Positions 53,720 to 63,155 are shown, numbered from the stretch's first letter. The stretch: 64,000 bases of DNA from Singulisphaera acidiphila DSM 18658 (GCF_000242455.2 NC_019892.1:7636744-7700743), one strand, 5' to 3'. Notes: a model not told the origin generated them from the letters alone. Program-made: numbers and translations.

Positions 53720-54907
53720 TCAAGACCGTTCCACGACCATTGCCACGGCGTTGCCCCCCCCGAGGCAGAGTGCGGCGACTCCGATCTTCTTCTCATGGCG
53801 TTCAAGAGCATGAACCAGCGTCACAAGCACGCGAGCGCCGCTGGCACCGATCGGATGCCCCAAGGCGATGGCGCCACCGTGGACGTTGACCTTGGCGAGG
53901 TCAATTTCCAGCCCCTTCACGCAGCCGAGCAACTGCGACGCGAAGGCCTCGTTGATCTCGTAGAGATCGACCGCCTCGGGCGTCAGCCCCGCCTTGGCCA
54001 GGACAGCGCGAATCGCGCCGATCGGAGCAAGGAAGAGATCGCGCGGGTCAAGGCCGGAGATGGCCGTCGCGCGAATCCTCGCCACCGGGCGAACACCCCA
54101 CTGATCCGCCTTCTCTTCCGAGGCGACCACCAGCATCGCCGCCCCGTCGCTCAAGCTCGACGAGTTGCCCGCCGTCACAACCCCACCGGCACAGAATGCG
54201 GGCTTGAGCCTGGCCAGGGCCGCTTGGTTCGATTCCGCGCGCGGTCCTTCATCCGCCCCAACAGTCGACGAAACCCCTTTCTTCCCCTCGATCGTCACCG
54301 GGACGATCTCGAGGTCGAACGCCCCGGAACTCTGTGCCTCGAGCGCTCGGCGATGGCTCTCGCATGAGAAGGTATCCAGTTCCTCACGCGAAAGCTTGCA
54401 CATATCGGCCGTCCGCTCGGCGGCTTCACCCATCGGCCAGCCTTCGACCGCGCAGGTCAGGCCGTCATGAAGCATCGAGTCGACCAAGGTGCCATCGCCC
54501 AGCTTCCAGCCGCTGCGTCCCCCTCGGAGCAGGTGCGGGGCATTGCTCATGCTCTCCATGCCCCCAGCCAGAATCAGGTCGGCGTCCCCCGCTCGGATGG
54601 CGGTCGCCGCGAGCATGACCGACCTCAAGCCCGAACCACAGACCATGTTGATTGTCAGGGCGCTAGCCTTCGTCGGGACCCCCGCGCCGATCGCAACCTG
54701 GCGTGCCGGGGCCTGCCCTAAACCCGCCGCCAGGACATTGCCCACGATCGCCTCGTCGACCAAGTCCGGATCAACCTTCGATCGCGCAAGCGCTTCCTTC
54801 GCCGCGACGACGCCCAGGTCCACCGCGGAACGACCGGACAGGCCACCGAGATAGCGGCCAATCGGCGTCCGACAGGCCGACAGAATCACGGGAACCGGAC
54901 GCGACAT
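53720..54907 (-). CDS. Acetyl-CoA acetyltransferase (thiolase)
   Basis: The ATG at 54907, 6 nt after GGGGAG, starts MSRPVPVILSACRTPIGRYLG (395 residues, family length). Catalytic residues are the Cys in NMVCGSGL, the His in GHPIGASGARV and the Cys in CLGGGNAV; NEAFASQ is also present. It cleaves or forms acetoacetyl-CoA-type substrates at the end of the cluster's pathway and is the first gene of the group. Confidence 0.95.
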   Translation of the reverse strand: MSRPVPVILSACRTPIGRYLGGLSGRSAVDLGVVAAKEALARSKVDPDLVDEAIVGNVLAAGLGQAPARQVAIGAGVPTKASALTINMVCGSGLRSVMLAATAIRAGDADLILAGGMESMSNAPHLLRGGRSGWKLGDGTLVDSMLHDGLTCAVEGWPMGEAAERTADMCKLSREELDTFSCESHRRALEAQSSGAFDLEIVPVTIEGKKGVSSTVGADEGPRAESNQAALARLKPAFCAGGVVTAGNSSSLSDGAAMLVVASEEKADQWGVRPVARIRATAISGLDPRDLFLAPIGAIRAVLAKAGLTPEAVDLYEINEAFASQLLGCVKGLEIDLAKVNVHGGAIALGHPIGASGARVLVTLVHALERHEKKIGVAALCLGGGNAVAMVVERS

Positions 54908-55034
54908 AAGGCTCCCCTCGAAATCGGGAATGAGGCGATCCGTTGCCGCCTGCCTCGCACAACCCATGCCTCGCGGCCCAAAGACCGGCGGCATGGCCTC
55001 ACAAAGGGGATTCTAAGAGCCCCAAAGGGACAGG

Positions 55035-55388
55035 TCAACGACTCCCCACAGTCCGACGACCCTGCTCCGGCCGGACGCTCGCCGCCGCTCCGGCCTCAAT
55101 CAGACCCTGCCCAACGAGGGCTTGGACGTGCTTACAACCCAGCGGATCGAGACCAGCGCGGCGAAAGATGAAGTCAGGGCAGTCGCACTCGGCCCCGAAA
55201 TTCGTCTGAGCCACGTCGTAGAGCGTGCCGTCCCCCTTATTCAACCGGAACGCACGCAAGGCCGCACCCGGCCCACAGGCCAGCGGCTGCACGAGGTAAA
55301 GGCTCTTGTTGATCGTCAGATACAGGTGGCTCAACACCGTCCGGCCCCGCGTTTGAGACCCGACAGCCTGACCGCGATCATGAATCAT
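55035..55388 (-). CDS. Small SWIM zinc-finger protein
   Basis: The ATG at 55388 with GGAGG 7 nt before it gives 117 residues. The C-terminal half has C-D-C-P-D-F ... G-C-K-H, a C-x-C-x(n)-C-x-H pattern of the SWIM zinc finger, which binds DNA or protein. The N-terminal half (RTVLSHLYLTINKSLYLVQPL) is a small beta-rich segment of unknown role. Neither neighbour gives context. Confidence 0.75.
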   Translation of the reverse strand: MIHDRGQAVGSQTRGRTVLSHLYLTINKSLYLVQPLACGPGAALRAFRLNKGDGTLYDVAQTNFGAECDCPDFIFRRAGLDPLGCKHVQALVGQGLIEAGAAASVRPEQGRRTVGSR

Positions 55389-55728
55389 GGCGTCGCCTCC
55401 ATCTATACAAATGATACGTAACCGGAGGACTTTTGGCAAGTCGGGCGGACCTTTAAATCGTAACCGTTCACAGGGTTTCATGTACGTAAGGAGGAAGTAG
55501 CCAGGCACTTGATTAGAGAGGGCTGGAAGGTTCAGAGAAGTTGGACACGCTCCTCTTCTTCAAAGGCGCCTGGCCGCCGGCCACGCTCGTAGGCGTCTCC
55601 TCGTTCTGCCCCTGTCACTCGGGGTCGTCGCGGCCCTGTCCGCGCTCCTTGCCCCGTCGCGGTTCCTCGGCTTATAGTGGCGGGCCGGAGTGCAGGCGAA
55701 GCGACCCGAAGGGCCGAGGAGTCTGGAG
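55389..55728. other. Divergent intergenic region
   Basis: These 340 bp separate the SWIM gene from the phosphoesterase gene. Composition becomes more GC-rich towards 55.7 kb. No gene or RNA was recognised. Confidence 0.4.
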
Positions 55729-58359
55729 ATGCAGAATCGCGGGAGCTGGTGGAGCGTCGCGGTTGTCCTCGTCTTCGTCGCGGCGAGGACGACGGTGGCC
55801 GGGGATGAAGCGGAGCGGGTGGGGCCGACCCCTGACGGTCGGGGATGGGTCGCGCCGACGAAGCAGGTCCTCCGGCCGGCGGGACAGGCGATCGAGTACG
55901 GAGGTCGTCCCGTCGACCTGGTCCTGGCGCCCGGGGGCCGAAGGCTCTACGCGAAGGACCACCGGGGCCTCGTCGCCATCGACCGTGAGGGGTGGAAGAT
56001 CGTGCAGGAGCTTGCCTTCCCCAAGGGGGGGGGCTCGATGCACGGGATCGCCATCTCGGTGGACGGGACTCGGGTCTTCGCGACGACCGCCCAGGACTCC
56101 CTGGATGAGGCGACCGTCGGCGCGGACGGGTCACTCACTTGGTCCCGAAGGATCGCGCTGCCGGGTCCGGGTGGCAAGGGAGCCTCGCATGCATGCGGCA
56201 TCGCCCTCTCGGCCGACGGGGCCACCGCATATGTCTGCCTCTCCCGGAATAACACCCTCGGCGTGGTGGACCTGGCGGAGGGGAAGCTCGTCAAGGAGAT
56301 CCCCGTCGGCGTCGCCCCGTTCGACGTGACCTTGTCCACGGACGGCGCCTCGGCCTTCGTCTCGAACTGGGGAGGACGACGGCCTCGCGAGGGGGAGAAG
56401 ACCGCCCCGTCGTCCGAGACCCCGGTCCTGATCGACGAGCGCGGGGTCGGCAAGAGCGGGACCGTGGGCAAGGTCGACCTCGCCACAGGCAAGCAGGTCG
56501 CGGAGGTCGCGACGGGCCTTCACCCCGCCGACCTCGTCTCACACGCGGGCTCGGGCCGGCTCTACGTGGCCAACGCCAACTCCGACACCGTCACCGTCAT
56601 CGACACGGCGGGGATGACGGTGGTGGAAACGATCCTCGTCCGTCCCGAGCCGTCGCTCCCCTTCGGGAGCGCCTCGAATGCCCTCGCGCTGTCCGCCGAT
56701 GGCCGGGCGCTGTTCGTAGCCAATGGGGGCAACAACGCCCTGGCCGTCGTCGACCTGGCACCCGCCCCGAAGGAGGGCGAGGCCCCGAGCGCGAGCAAGG
56801 TGCGCGGGTTCATCCCGACGGCCTGGTATCCCGGGGCGGTCGTCGCCGACGGGGGCGAGTTGTTCGTGGCGAACGTGAAGGGGTTCGGGTCGCGCAATGA
56901 ATCGCCGAGCCCGAAGGGCCGGTCGGTCAAAGCGTACCTTGGCGTCGTCTCGAAGGTCCCCGTGCCGGGCATCGAGGAGCTAGCTGTGCAGACCCGTCAG
57001 GTCCGGACGGACGCCCGGATCCCGCATATGCTCCGCGCCTGGGAGAAGGCCCACGCTGACGTCGGCCCGGTGCCGGTGCCGAAGCGGCTGGGCGAGCCCT
57101 CCGTCTTCGAGCACGTCGTCTACGTCATCAAGGAGAACCGGACCTACGACCAGGTCTTCGGCGACATCCCCGGGGGAGAAAGGGACCCGGCCCTCTGCAT
57201 CTACGGACGTGAGATCACCCCAAACCACCACGCTCTGGCCGAGCGGTACGTCCTGCTCGACAACTTCTACTGCAATGGGGTCATCTCTGCCGACGGCCAC
57301 TCCTGGGCCACCGAGGGGAACGTCACCGACCACCTGGAGAAATCCTTCGGCGGGTTCACCCGCAGCTACACCTACGGCGACGACCCGCTAACATACTCCT
57401 CGACCGGGTTCCTCTGGGACAACGTCCTGCTGCACGGCCTCTCCTTCCGCAACTACGGCGAGATGGACTACGCCACCCCGGTCCCCAAGACGGCGACCTA
57501 CACCGAGATTCTCAAGGATTACGAGGACGGCGAGGGGACGATCGGCTTCGAGGCCTCGATCGGCATCGAGACCTTGCGGCGTTACAGCGCCTCGGGCTAT
57601 CCGGGGTGGAACATGGGAATCCCCGACGTCGTCCGGGCCGGCATCTTCCTCAAGGAGCTGCGCCAGGCGGAGGCGAAGGGCGAGTGGCCGAACCTGACGA
57701 TCGTCCACTTGCCGAACGACCACACCTCGGGGACCTCGCCCGACATGCCGACCCCGAATGCCTATATGGCTGACAACGACCTCGCGCTGGGCCGCATTGT
57801 CGAGGGCCTGTCCCGGAGCAAATTCTGGTCGAAGACCTGCATCTTCGTCATTGAGGACGACCCGCAGGACGGCTTCGACCACATCGACGGGCACCGCTCA
57901 ATCTCGCTGGTGATCAGCCCCTACACAAAGCGGGGGGCCGTGGTCCACGACTTCTACAACCAGACCTCCGTGCTGCACACGATGGAGCGCATCCTCGGCT
58001 GCCCGCCGATGAATCAGATGGACGCGATGTCCCCCTTGATGTCGGCCTGCTTCCAGGAGACGCCCGACCTCTCCCCGTATGAGGCGATCCCGGTCAACGT
58101 CCCCATCGGCCAGTTGAATCCCAAGCTGAGCGGGCTCGAGGGGCCGGAGCTCCACTGGGCTCAGCTTAGCCTGAAGCAGGATTTCCGGTTGCCCGATCGC
58201 GTCCAAGACGACGCGATGAACCGGATCCTCTGGCACCGGGCCAAGGGCCTCGATGCGCGCTATCCGGCGGAACTGGCCGGGGCGCACGGCAAGGGGCTCG
58301 CAGCGCGTCGGCTCATCGGCGTGAAGGGTGACGATGACGACGACGATGATGACGATTGA
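55729..58359 (+). CDS. Exported beta-propeller and phosphoesterase fusion with a poly-Asp C-terminus
   Basis: The ATG at 55729 follows GAGGAG and gives 876 residues with a signal peptide (WWSVAVVLVFVAARTTVAG). Residues about 50-370 are YVTN-type propeller blades (GRRLYAKDHRGLVAIDREG, GTVGKVDLATGKQVAEVATG, SGRLYVANANSDTVTVID). From about 440 follows a phosphoesterase domain of the PF04185 type: HVVYVIKENRTYDQVFGD, HHALAERYVLLDNFYCNG, HLPNDHTSG, VIEDDPQDGFDHIDGHRS. The protein ends in nine consecutive Asp (58330-58356). Phospholipase or phosphatase activity is inferred; the Asp tail could bind Ca2+. Confidence 0.88.
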   Translation: MQNRGSWWSVAVVLVFVAARTTVAGDEAERVGPTPDGRGWVAPTKQVLRPAGQAIEYGGRPVDLVLAPGGRRLYAKDHRGLVAIDREGWKIVQELAFPKGGGSMHGIAISVDGTRVFATTAQDSLDEATVGADGSLTWSRRIALPGPGGKGASHACGIALSADGATAYVCLSRNNTLGVVDLAEGKLVKEIPVGVAPFDVTLSTDGASAFVSNWGGRRPREGEKTAPSSETPVLIDERGVGKSGTVGKVDLATGKQVAEVATGLHPADLVSHAGSGRLYVANANSDTVTVIDTAGMTVVETILVRPEPSLPFGSASNALALSADGRALFVANGGNNALAVVDLAPAPKEGEAPSASKVRGFIPTAWYPGAVVADGGELFVANVKGFGSRNESPSPKGRSVKAYLGVVSKVPVPGIEELAVQTRQVRTDARIPHMLRAWEKAHADVGPVPVPKRLGEPSVFEHVVYVIKENRTYDQVFGDIPGGERDPALCIYGREITPNHHALAERYVLLDNFYCNGVISADGHSWATEGNVTDHLEKSFGGFTRSYTYGDDPLTYSSTGFLWDNVLLHGLSFRNYGEMDYATPVPKTATYTEILKDYEDGEGTIGFEASIGIETLRRYSASGYPGWNMGIPDVVRAGIFLKELRQAEAKGEWPNLTIVHLPNDHTSGTSPDMPTPNAYMADNDLALGRIVEGLSRSKFWSKTCIFVIEDDPQDGFDHIDGHRSISLVISPYTKRGAVVHDFYNQTSVLHTMERILGCPPMNQMDAMSPLMSACFQETPDLSPYEAIPVNVPIGQLNPKLSGLEGPELHWAQLSLKQDFRLPDRVQDDAMNRILWHRAKGLDARYPAELAGAHGKGLAARRLIGVKGDDDDDDDDD

Positions 58360-58456
58360 GTCCGGTCCACCCCGGGCATCCGCCCGGGTTCGTGAGCCAG
58401 GGCGCGCCGGGCCAGGACTCGAGGTGCTCCTGTAAGGTAAGGCCGGCGACATGAAA

Positions 58457-58498
58457 CGGGGACTCTCTCAGGGCACCCGGAGCCTGTAAGAGTCCCCG
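58457..58498. terminator. Terminator hairpin between convergent genes
   Basis: CGGGGACTCT (58457-58466) pairs with AGAGTCCCCG (58489-58498); the 22-nt loop contains its own short CAGG/CCTG hairpin. It lies 97 bp after one gene and 23 bp before the convergent one. Confidence 0.6.
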
Positions 58499-58520
58499 CG
58501 CAGGCAGTGGTCCCTCGACG

Positions 58521-58964
58521 TCACTTGGCCAGGCGTTCGCGGATCAACCGGAGATCGTCGGGGGTGATGGCCGACTCCTTGGCGAGGAACTCGACGACCT
58601 GCTTACCCGCTTCGGTGCGGGACATGCCCGGTATCCCGGCGACCTTCCCCTCGGTCTCGGTGAGCAGGCCCTCCAGGGTCGGGACGGTGACCTTCTTGGT
58701 GGTTTCACCGCGTTCAGACTTCGTCTGGTCGACAGCTTCGGGCACGGCCGCCTCGGCCTTTTCCAGGGCTGCCATCCGCGCCTTCTGCCTGGCCGAGGCG
58801 CGGTCGGGGAGGGCCTTGTAGCGGAAGAGGAACTCCTGGGCGAGCGATTCCGGGTTCTGTTCCACGGCCTTGTCGAATTCGACCGCGTGATTCCCACAGC
58901 CGGGGAATCCGGCGGAAGCGGCGAGGGTCAGCAGCGCGAAGATGAGAGATGCGGTAATGCGCAT
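58521..58964 (-). CDS. Small lipoprotein, partner of the second DUF1559 gene
   Basis: This 147-residue protein has signal peptide MRITASLIFALLTLAASA with lipobox FPGC. The mature part is helical and charged (DRASARQKARMAALEKAEAAVPEAVDQ). It is 110 bp downstream of, and co-oriented with, the DUF1559 gene, as expected for such pairs, although it shares no domain with the 36-kb lipoprotein. Function is unknown. Confidence 0.8.
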   Translation of the reverse strand: MRITASLIFALLTLAASAGFPGCGNHAVEFDKAVEQNPESLAQEFLFRYKALPDRASARQKARMAALEKAEAAVPEAVDQTKSERGETTKKVTVPTLEGLLTETEGKVAGIPGMSRTEAGKQVVEFLAKESAITPDDLRLIRERLAK

Positions 58965-59074
58965 GGGAGGGGGGAACCTCGATTGCCTGGATTTCGCGAA
59001 TAAGTATTAAAAGAGGGCGCGTGTCTTCGCCCCCGGGGGTCAGCGTCGACCTGAGCTGCACCCCGGGGAGGGCC

Positions 59075-60217
59075 TCAGAGCGAGTCGGCCGAAATGATCT
59101 CCCCGCCGTTGCGGGTGCCCAAGGACCACCAGGTCGGCAGGTTGATCGTGTTCTTGATGAACCGGACGGAGCCGTCCATCGAGCCGACGTTCACGCCGCC
59201 GGCGTGGTTGCTCGTGGGGTTCATCGCCGTATCCCCCTCGAAGCAGCGCAAGGTGTTATCAGCATACACGTGAATCGGCGGAGCATTGGGGGGGAAGAGG
59301 TGGGCATAGAGGTGCCCTTCCCAGGCGTCGGAGAAGGCCCAGGTCGAGCCCTTGTACATGCTCCAGCCCGGCCAGTTCAGGGGGGCGGCCAGGCCATCGC
59401 GGACGGCCACGATCGCGGGGACGTCGTTCTGCTCGATCAAGCGCGAGCTTGTGTAATGCAGGTTCCGGCGCTTATCGTTGGAATTGCCCGAGCCGTCGTT
59501 GATGAGCGACTCGCTCACGGCGGCGGTGTTCGACGTCCCGTCGGTGATGCTGGCGACGTTGACGTTCTGATTGGTCGTGGCCGCCCTGCCGGCGGTGGCG
59601 CAACCGCCTTGCGTCGTGTACATGCGAGACGTGGAGATCACCCCTTGCGATGGCGGGAGGTTGTCGCCGACGGGTGTGCCGCCCGGCATGAGGACGTTGC
59701 GGGGGTGGGCCGAGTTGCCCGCGTAGTTGTTGTTGCCGAGCTTGCCGCCGGTGACATTCACGACCCCGTCTTGCGGGAGGCCGGTGGTGCCGTCGGACGG
59801 GCAGAGGAAGGTGGCGATCTGGGCCTTGTGCGCGGTGCCGTTCACGCCGTTGACGATGTTGTTGGCCCCGTAGAAGCCATCGGAATAGGTGAAGTTGATC
59901 GCGTTGTGGAGCGCCGTCTGCTCGATGAACGGCAGGATCTGGCAGTGCCAGCCCCGGTTGCCCGACGACCCCCCCGCGCCGCCATACTCGTCAGACCTTC
60001 GATACTCATGGATCGGAGTCGAGCCGAAGGCGTCCATGTAGTTGGCGATGCCCAGGCTGATCTGCTTCAGATTGTTGACGCACTGCGAGCGTCGAGCGGC
60101 CTCGCGGGCCGCCTGGACCGCCGGCAGCAGGAGGGCGATGAGCACGGCGATGATCGCGATGACGACCAGCAACTCGATCAGTGTGAAGCCGCGATGACTG
60201 GTGAAGGATCGTCGCAT
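59075..60217 (-). CDS. DUF1559 protein with prepilin-type N-terminus
   Basis: The 380-residue protein starts MRRSFTSHRGFTLIELLVVIAI, the same prepilin motif as at 35 kb, followed by PAVQAAREAARRSQCVNNLKQI. The end has HAGGVNVGSMDGSVRFIKNTINL, the family signature. The central domain differs from the first copy and contains GTSNTAAVSESLIN. Surface-associated function is inferred. This second copy shows the usual expansion of the family. Confidence 0.93.
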   Translation of the reverse strand: MRRSFTSHRGFTLIELLVVIAIIAVLIALLLPAVQAAREAARRSQCVNNLKQISLGIANYMDAFGSTPIHEYRRSDEYGGAGGSSGNRGWHCQILPFIEQTALHNAINFTYSDGFYGANNIVNGVNGTAHKAQIATFLCPSDGTTGLPQDGVVNVTGGKLGNNNYAGNSAHPRNVLMPGGTPVGDNLPPSQGVISTSRMYTTQGGCATAGRAATTNQNVNVASITDGTSNTAAVSESLINDGSGNSNDKRRNLHYTSSRLIEQNDVPAIVAVRDGLAAPLNWPGWSMYKGSTWAFSDAWEGHLYAHLFPPNAPPIHVYADNTLRCFEGDTAMNPTSNHAGGVNVGSMDGSVRFIKNTINLPTWWSLGTRNGGEIISADSL

Positions 60218-61174
60218 CGGTGTAATTTCTCGTCTTGGATGTTATAAAGATCAGGGGATGGCTCGAGTTCAGAACGCACGCGGCGCTTCCCTTCGCCCTT
60301 TCCTCACTTCACTTCTCCGGCAACGGCCGCACGGCTGCTTTCTGGTGCGCTTTCTTCGTCCCAGGCCAGAGGTGGTGGGTGACGGGCTATCCGTGTCGAC
60401 CTGGACCGGCGGGAAGTCCGGCTCTCCCTGGCAACCCGGTGCCGCGGCGATCGGCGAGAGGAGGATAACCGGGAGAATGTACTTCTTCGTCACAGGGCTC
60501 CGGCACTCGGGGTGATCCTTCGAAATACGAGACCAAGCCATGAGAGCTCTCGCCCTGTGGCGCGAGGATTGGTCGCCCTCCCACCCGACAGGTGCACATC
60601 GTAGTGCTGTGCTAGTTTATCAAAGGAATATGAAAGATCGAGGAAGGATATCGCATCGACCGGTGAATTTCGGGATTCCCGCGATAGGGGGAGCCCTAGC
60701 GGCCAGGTACTTCAGCGAGGAGATCTGGTAGATTCAGTGAAGATGAATTTGCCACTGGACAAGGCCATGTTGCGACGACAAGTCAGTGGCCAGGCATTGC
60801 GCCAAGAAACTCAGAGGAGAGGAGAACAGCTTACGGCTTGAAACCTTTCACAAGCCCCCTGCGGGTCACCAATCCCGTCCGGCAAAGCCGGGCCAGCAGC
60901 CGGAAGCGAGTCTTGGGGAAGCAGAAATGGGGACTTCCCAATAGCGTTCGGCACGCAATCTGCCCACTGTCCATCCAGGCCAATCTTGCCCTCAAGGGTT
61001 GAAAACGGGGATTTCGCAAGAGCGATCGGCACAGAATTTGAACCGCCTCCACTCAAGTTCATCTGGCCGTCAATTTGGTAGGGCCTTGGGGATGAGATAA
61101 GGGGACATGCATTGTAATTCTGGTACAAGCGAAGCTACAGCGGTTTACATTCGGGGGGGGACCTACGATTGATG
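60218..61174. other. Intergenic region in the accessory patch
   Basis: These 957 bp hold no recognised gene. On the minus strand, 60831-61128 encodes a 105-residue frame with two similar stretches (VPIALAKSPFSTLEGK and VPNAIGKSPFLLPQDS); no start context, homology or neighbour supports it as a gene. Confidence 0.4.
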
Positions 61175-61441
61175 TCACTCTCGGGTCCTGGAAGCATGTC
61201 TGTAGTGCTGCCTCTTATCCATGGAGCAGACGTGCTGGACCATCTCCGACTCGCAGGCCCCGAACTGCCGGAAGTTCTCCCGCCCCTGGCGAAGCGTCAG
61301 ACCGCGGTTGCAGCTTGACGGGGCGTCCTGGCGGTTGAGGTCATGCCCGTCGTCCTCCCAGGAGCACACCGGGCAAATCTCCCAGTCCGCACGCTCCTCC
61401 AGTGTGAAGTAATCGCAGCAGGGGCACTGTTGTCGTTCCAT
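61175..61441 (-). CDS. CPCC-family cysteine-rich protein
   Basis: This 88-residue protein has C6-P-C8-C9 followed by C23-P-V-C26 and SWEDDGHDLN, then LTLRQGRENFRQFGACE. This matches the CPCC cysteine-rich family, small zinc-binding proteins often found in toxin/immunity and mobile contexts. No toxin gene was seen beside it. It lies next to insertion-sequence remnants. Confidence 0.8.
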   Translation of the reverse strand: MERQQCPCCDYFTLEERADWEICPVCSWEDDGHDLNRQDAPSSCNRGLTLRQGRENFRQFGACESEMVQHVCSMDKRQHYRHASRTRE

Positions 61442-61483
61442 TGTTCCGATCCTCGCCGGCTTGATCTCAGGGTAATTCGCGGC

Positions 61484-61912
61484 TTACGCCGCCACCGGAA
61501 AGCCCCAGCGATCAACCTTCGACCAGAACTGCGCCCACCGCTCCGGTGGATAGCTCAAGGCCCACAGGCTCAGCACCACCGCCGAGCCGCCCTCGGTCCA
61601 CTTCATCCCCGAGCCGCACAGCCGCTGCTTGACGATCACCTCGCACGCCGCCTCCGTCACCCCACTGCCGATCGGCTCGTTCGCCGCTACGCGACTGGAG
61701 TAGTCCATGCGACCCGCCGTCGACTGGTTCGCAAAATACGTGATCGCCCACTGCACGTCCTGGTCGCCCTTGGCCCACGGGCGTTCCCGGGCCAGCGCCC
61801 GCAAACGCTTCAGTACCCATTCGGCCCCGGCCGGCTCGTGTTGCAGCCGATGGCACGCGTCGTCGTGGTCCAGCGATTCCTCTGGCTGAAGGAGATTCTT
61901 GGCAACCAGTGT
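61484..61912 (-). pseudogene. C-terminal fragment of an ISKra4-like transposase
   Basis: The frame runs from an in-frame stop at 61913-61915 to the stop at 61484. It contains QPEESLDHDDACHRLQHEP, KGDQDVQWAITYFANQ, NEPIGSGVTEAACEVIVKQRL and GSGMKWTEGG, matching the C-terminal part of ISKra4-family transposases; the IGSGVTEAAC region is diagnostic. The N-terminal half is missing and the ORF begins only 12 bp from the left inverted repeat of the next element. Confidence 0.75.
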
Positions 61913-61924
61913 CTATTGTCGAGT

Positions 61925-61951
61925 TAGGAGTTTCGTCAGAATAACCTGCCT
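61925..61951. repeat. Left inverted repeat of the ISAzo13-like element
   Basis: TAGGAGTTTCGTCAGAATAA and following bases match, in inverted orientation, the right repeat near 63623-63649. Confidence 0.6.
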
Positions 61952-63137
61952 ACTTTTTGATCGTCTCCGGTTGGATGCAATAGTTCCAGTCGCCGTGGAA
62001 TTCGTCCGGTGTCATATTGACCGTGGCCAGTTCCTCTTGACCGTGGCCAGTTCCTCGTCGCTTACCTTGATCCCGGTCGGGTAGCTCCCTCGGTGTGGCT
62101 GACGAGCGGTCGCCCGCGCCAGTTCTGTGTGATGTGGCAGAACATCCGGTGCTCGATCTTATTCCACTTGCTCGTACCCGGCGGGAAGTGACATACATAG
62201 AGGCTCATCCCCAACTTCCCGGCCAGCTCTTGTAGCGCCACCTTCCAGAGTCGGCAGCGGCTGCCGTTGCTGCCGCCGCCGTCCGCGATGATCAGCAGTC
62301 GGTCCGCCCCGCGGTAGCGCTTCGACCCCATCTTCCTCCACCAGCGGCGGATCGCCTCCGCCGCGAACCGGGCCGTATCGTGGTCGATACCCACGCTGAC
62401 CCAGCCTTGGTTGCCTGCGACGTCGTAGACGCCGTAAGGGATCGCCTTGCCGAGCTCCTTGTCCATGAAGTCGTGGACGAGCACCTCCTCGGGCTGGCCG
62501 CTCGGCTGCCACTCCCGCCCGCCGTTCCTGAACTCCCCAACCAATTCCTTCTTCTTCGCGTCGACCGAGATGACAGGCTGGCCACGCTCTCCTGAAACGC
62601 CCTCACCGCCGCGTTGATGTGCTCGAACTGGGCATTGCGGTCCGGGTGACCGCCGCCCTCACTCGTCTTGCGATTACTTTGCAGGCTGTAACCCGCGGCC
62701 CTCAGCAACCGGCCCACGGTGCTCGGGTTGACCGGGTGGCCTCCCCGCGTCAACTCCTTGGCCAACTGGGACGTGCTCTTGCTGGTCCAGCGCAGTGGCG
62801 ACATCGGATCGCCGCGGGTCGCCGGATCGACCAACAACTCCAGGGCCGCTACCAGTTCCGGGTCCGACTCGGTGCAACTCTTCCGTCCCCCACCCGGACG
62901 GCGGATTCGTGCCGGGATGGGCGCGTCGGGGTTTGCCGCACGCTCTGAAAACTCAGCCGACCCCTTGCGGATAGTATGAGGCGACATGCCGGTCGCCTCG
63001 CTCACCGCACGCACCTCGCCCCAACCATAGGCCGCAGCCTCCGCGGCTGCCCATTGCCGAGACATACGCTCGTCCATGAGTCCCGAGAGGGCCTGGTACT
63101 TCGATGCGATCCGTTCCCTGGCAGCCAAATCTTGCAT
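61950..63137 (-). pseudogene. ISAzo13-like DDE transposase, broken
   Basis: The N-terminal part (63137 to about 62590) begins MQDLAARERIASKYQALSGL and includes MSPHTIRKG and RIRRPGGGRKSCTE. The DDE part (about 62580 to 62100, another frame) has GVYDVAGNQGWVSVGIDHDTA, LLIIADGGGSNGSRC and CHFPPGTSKWNKIEHRMF. The last part ends MTPDEFHGDWNYCI. A 2-nt insertion near 62583, a deletion after RPLVSH near 62095 and a 20-bp tandem duplication (62017-62036 and 62037-62056) break the frame, so no active enzyme is expected. Confidence 0.85.
62017..62056. repeat. 20-bp exact tandem duplication in the transposase
   Basis: TTGACCGTGGCCAGTTCCTC occurs twice in succession (62017-62036 and 62037-62056). The length is not a multiple of three and shifts the frame. 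Confidence 0.95.
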
Positions 63138-63155
63138 AACTGATGTGCCGAGGGG

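Noticed and set aside
59021..60247. Plus-strand frame opposite the second DUF1559 gene
   Set aside because: Composition artefact of GC-rich antisense sequence; the minus strand has the family signature.
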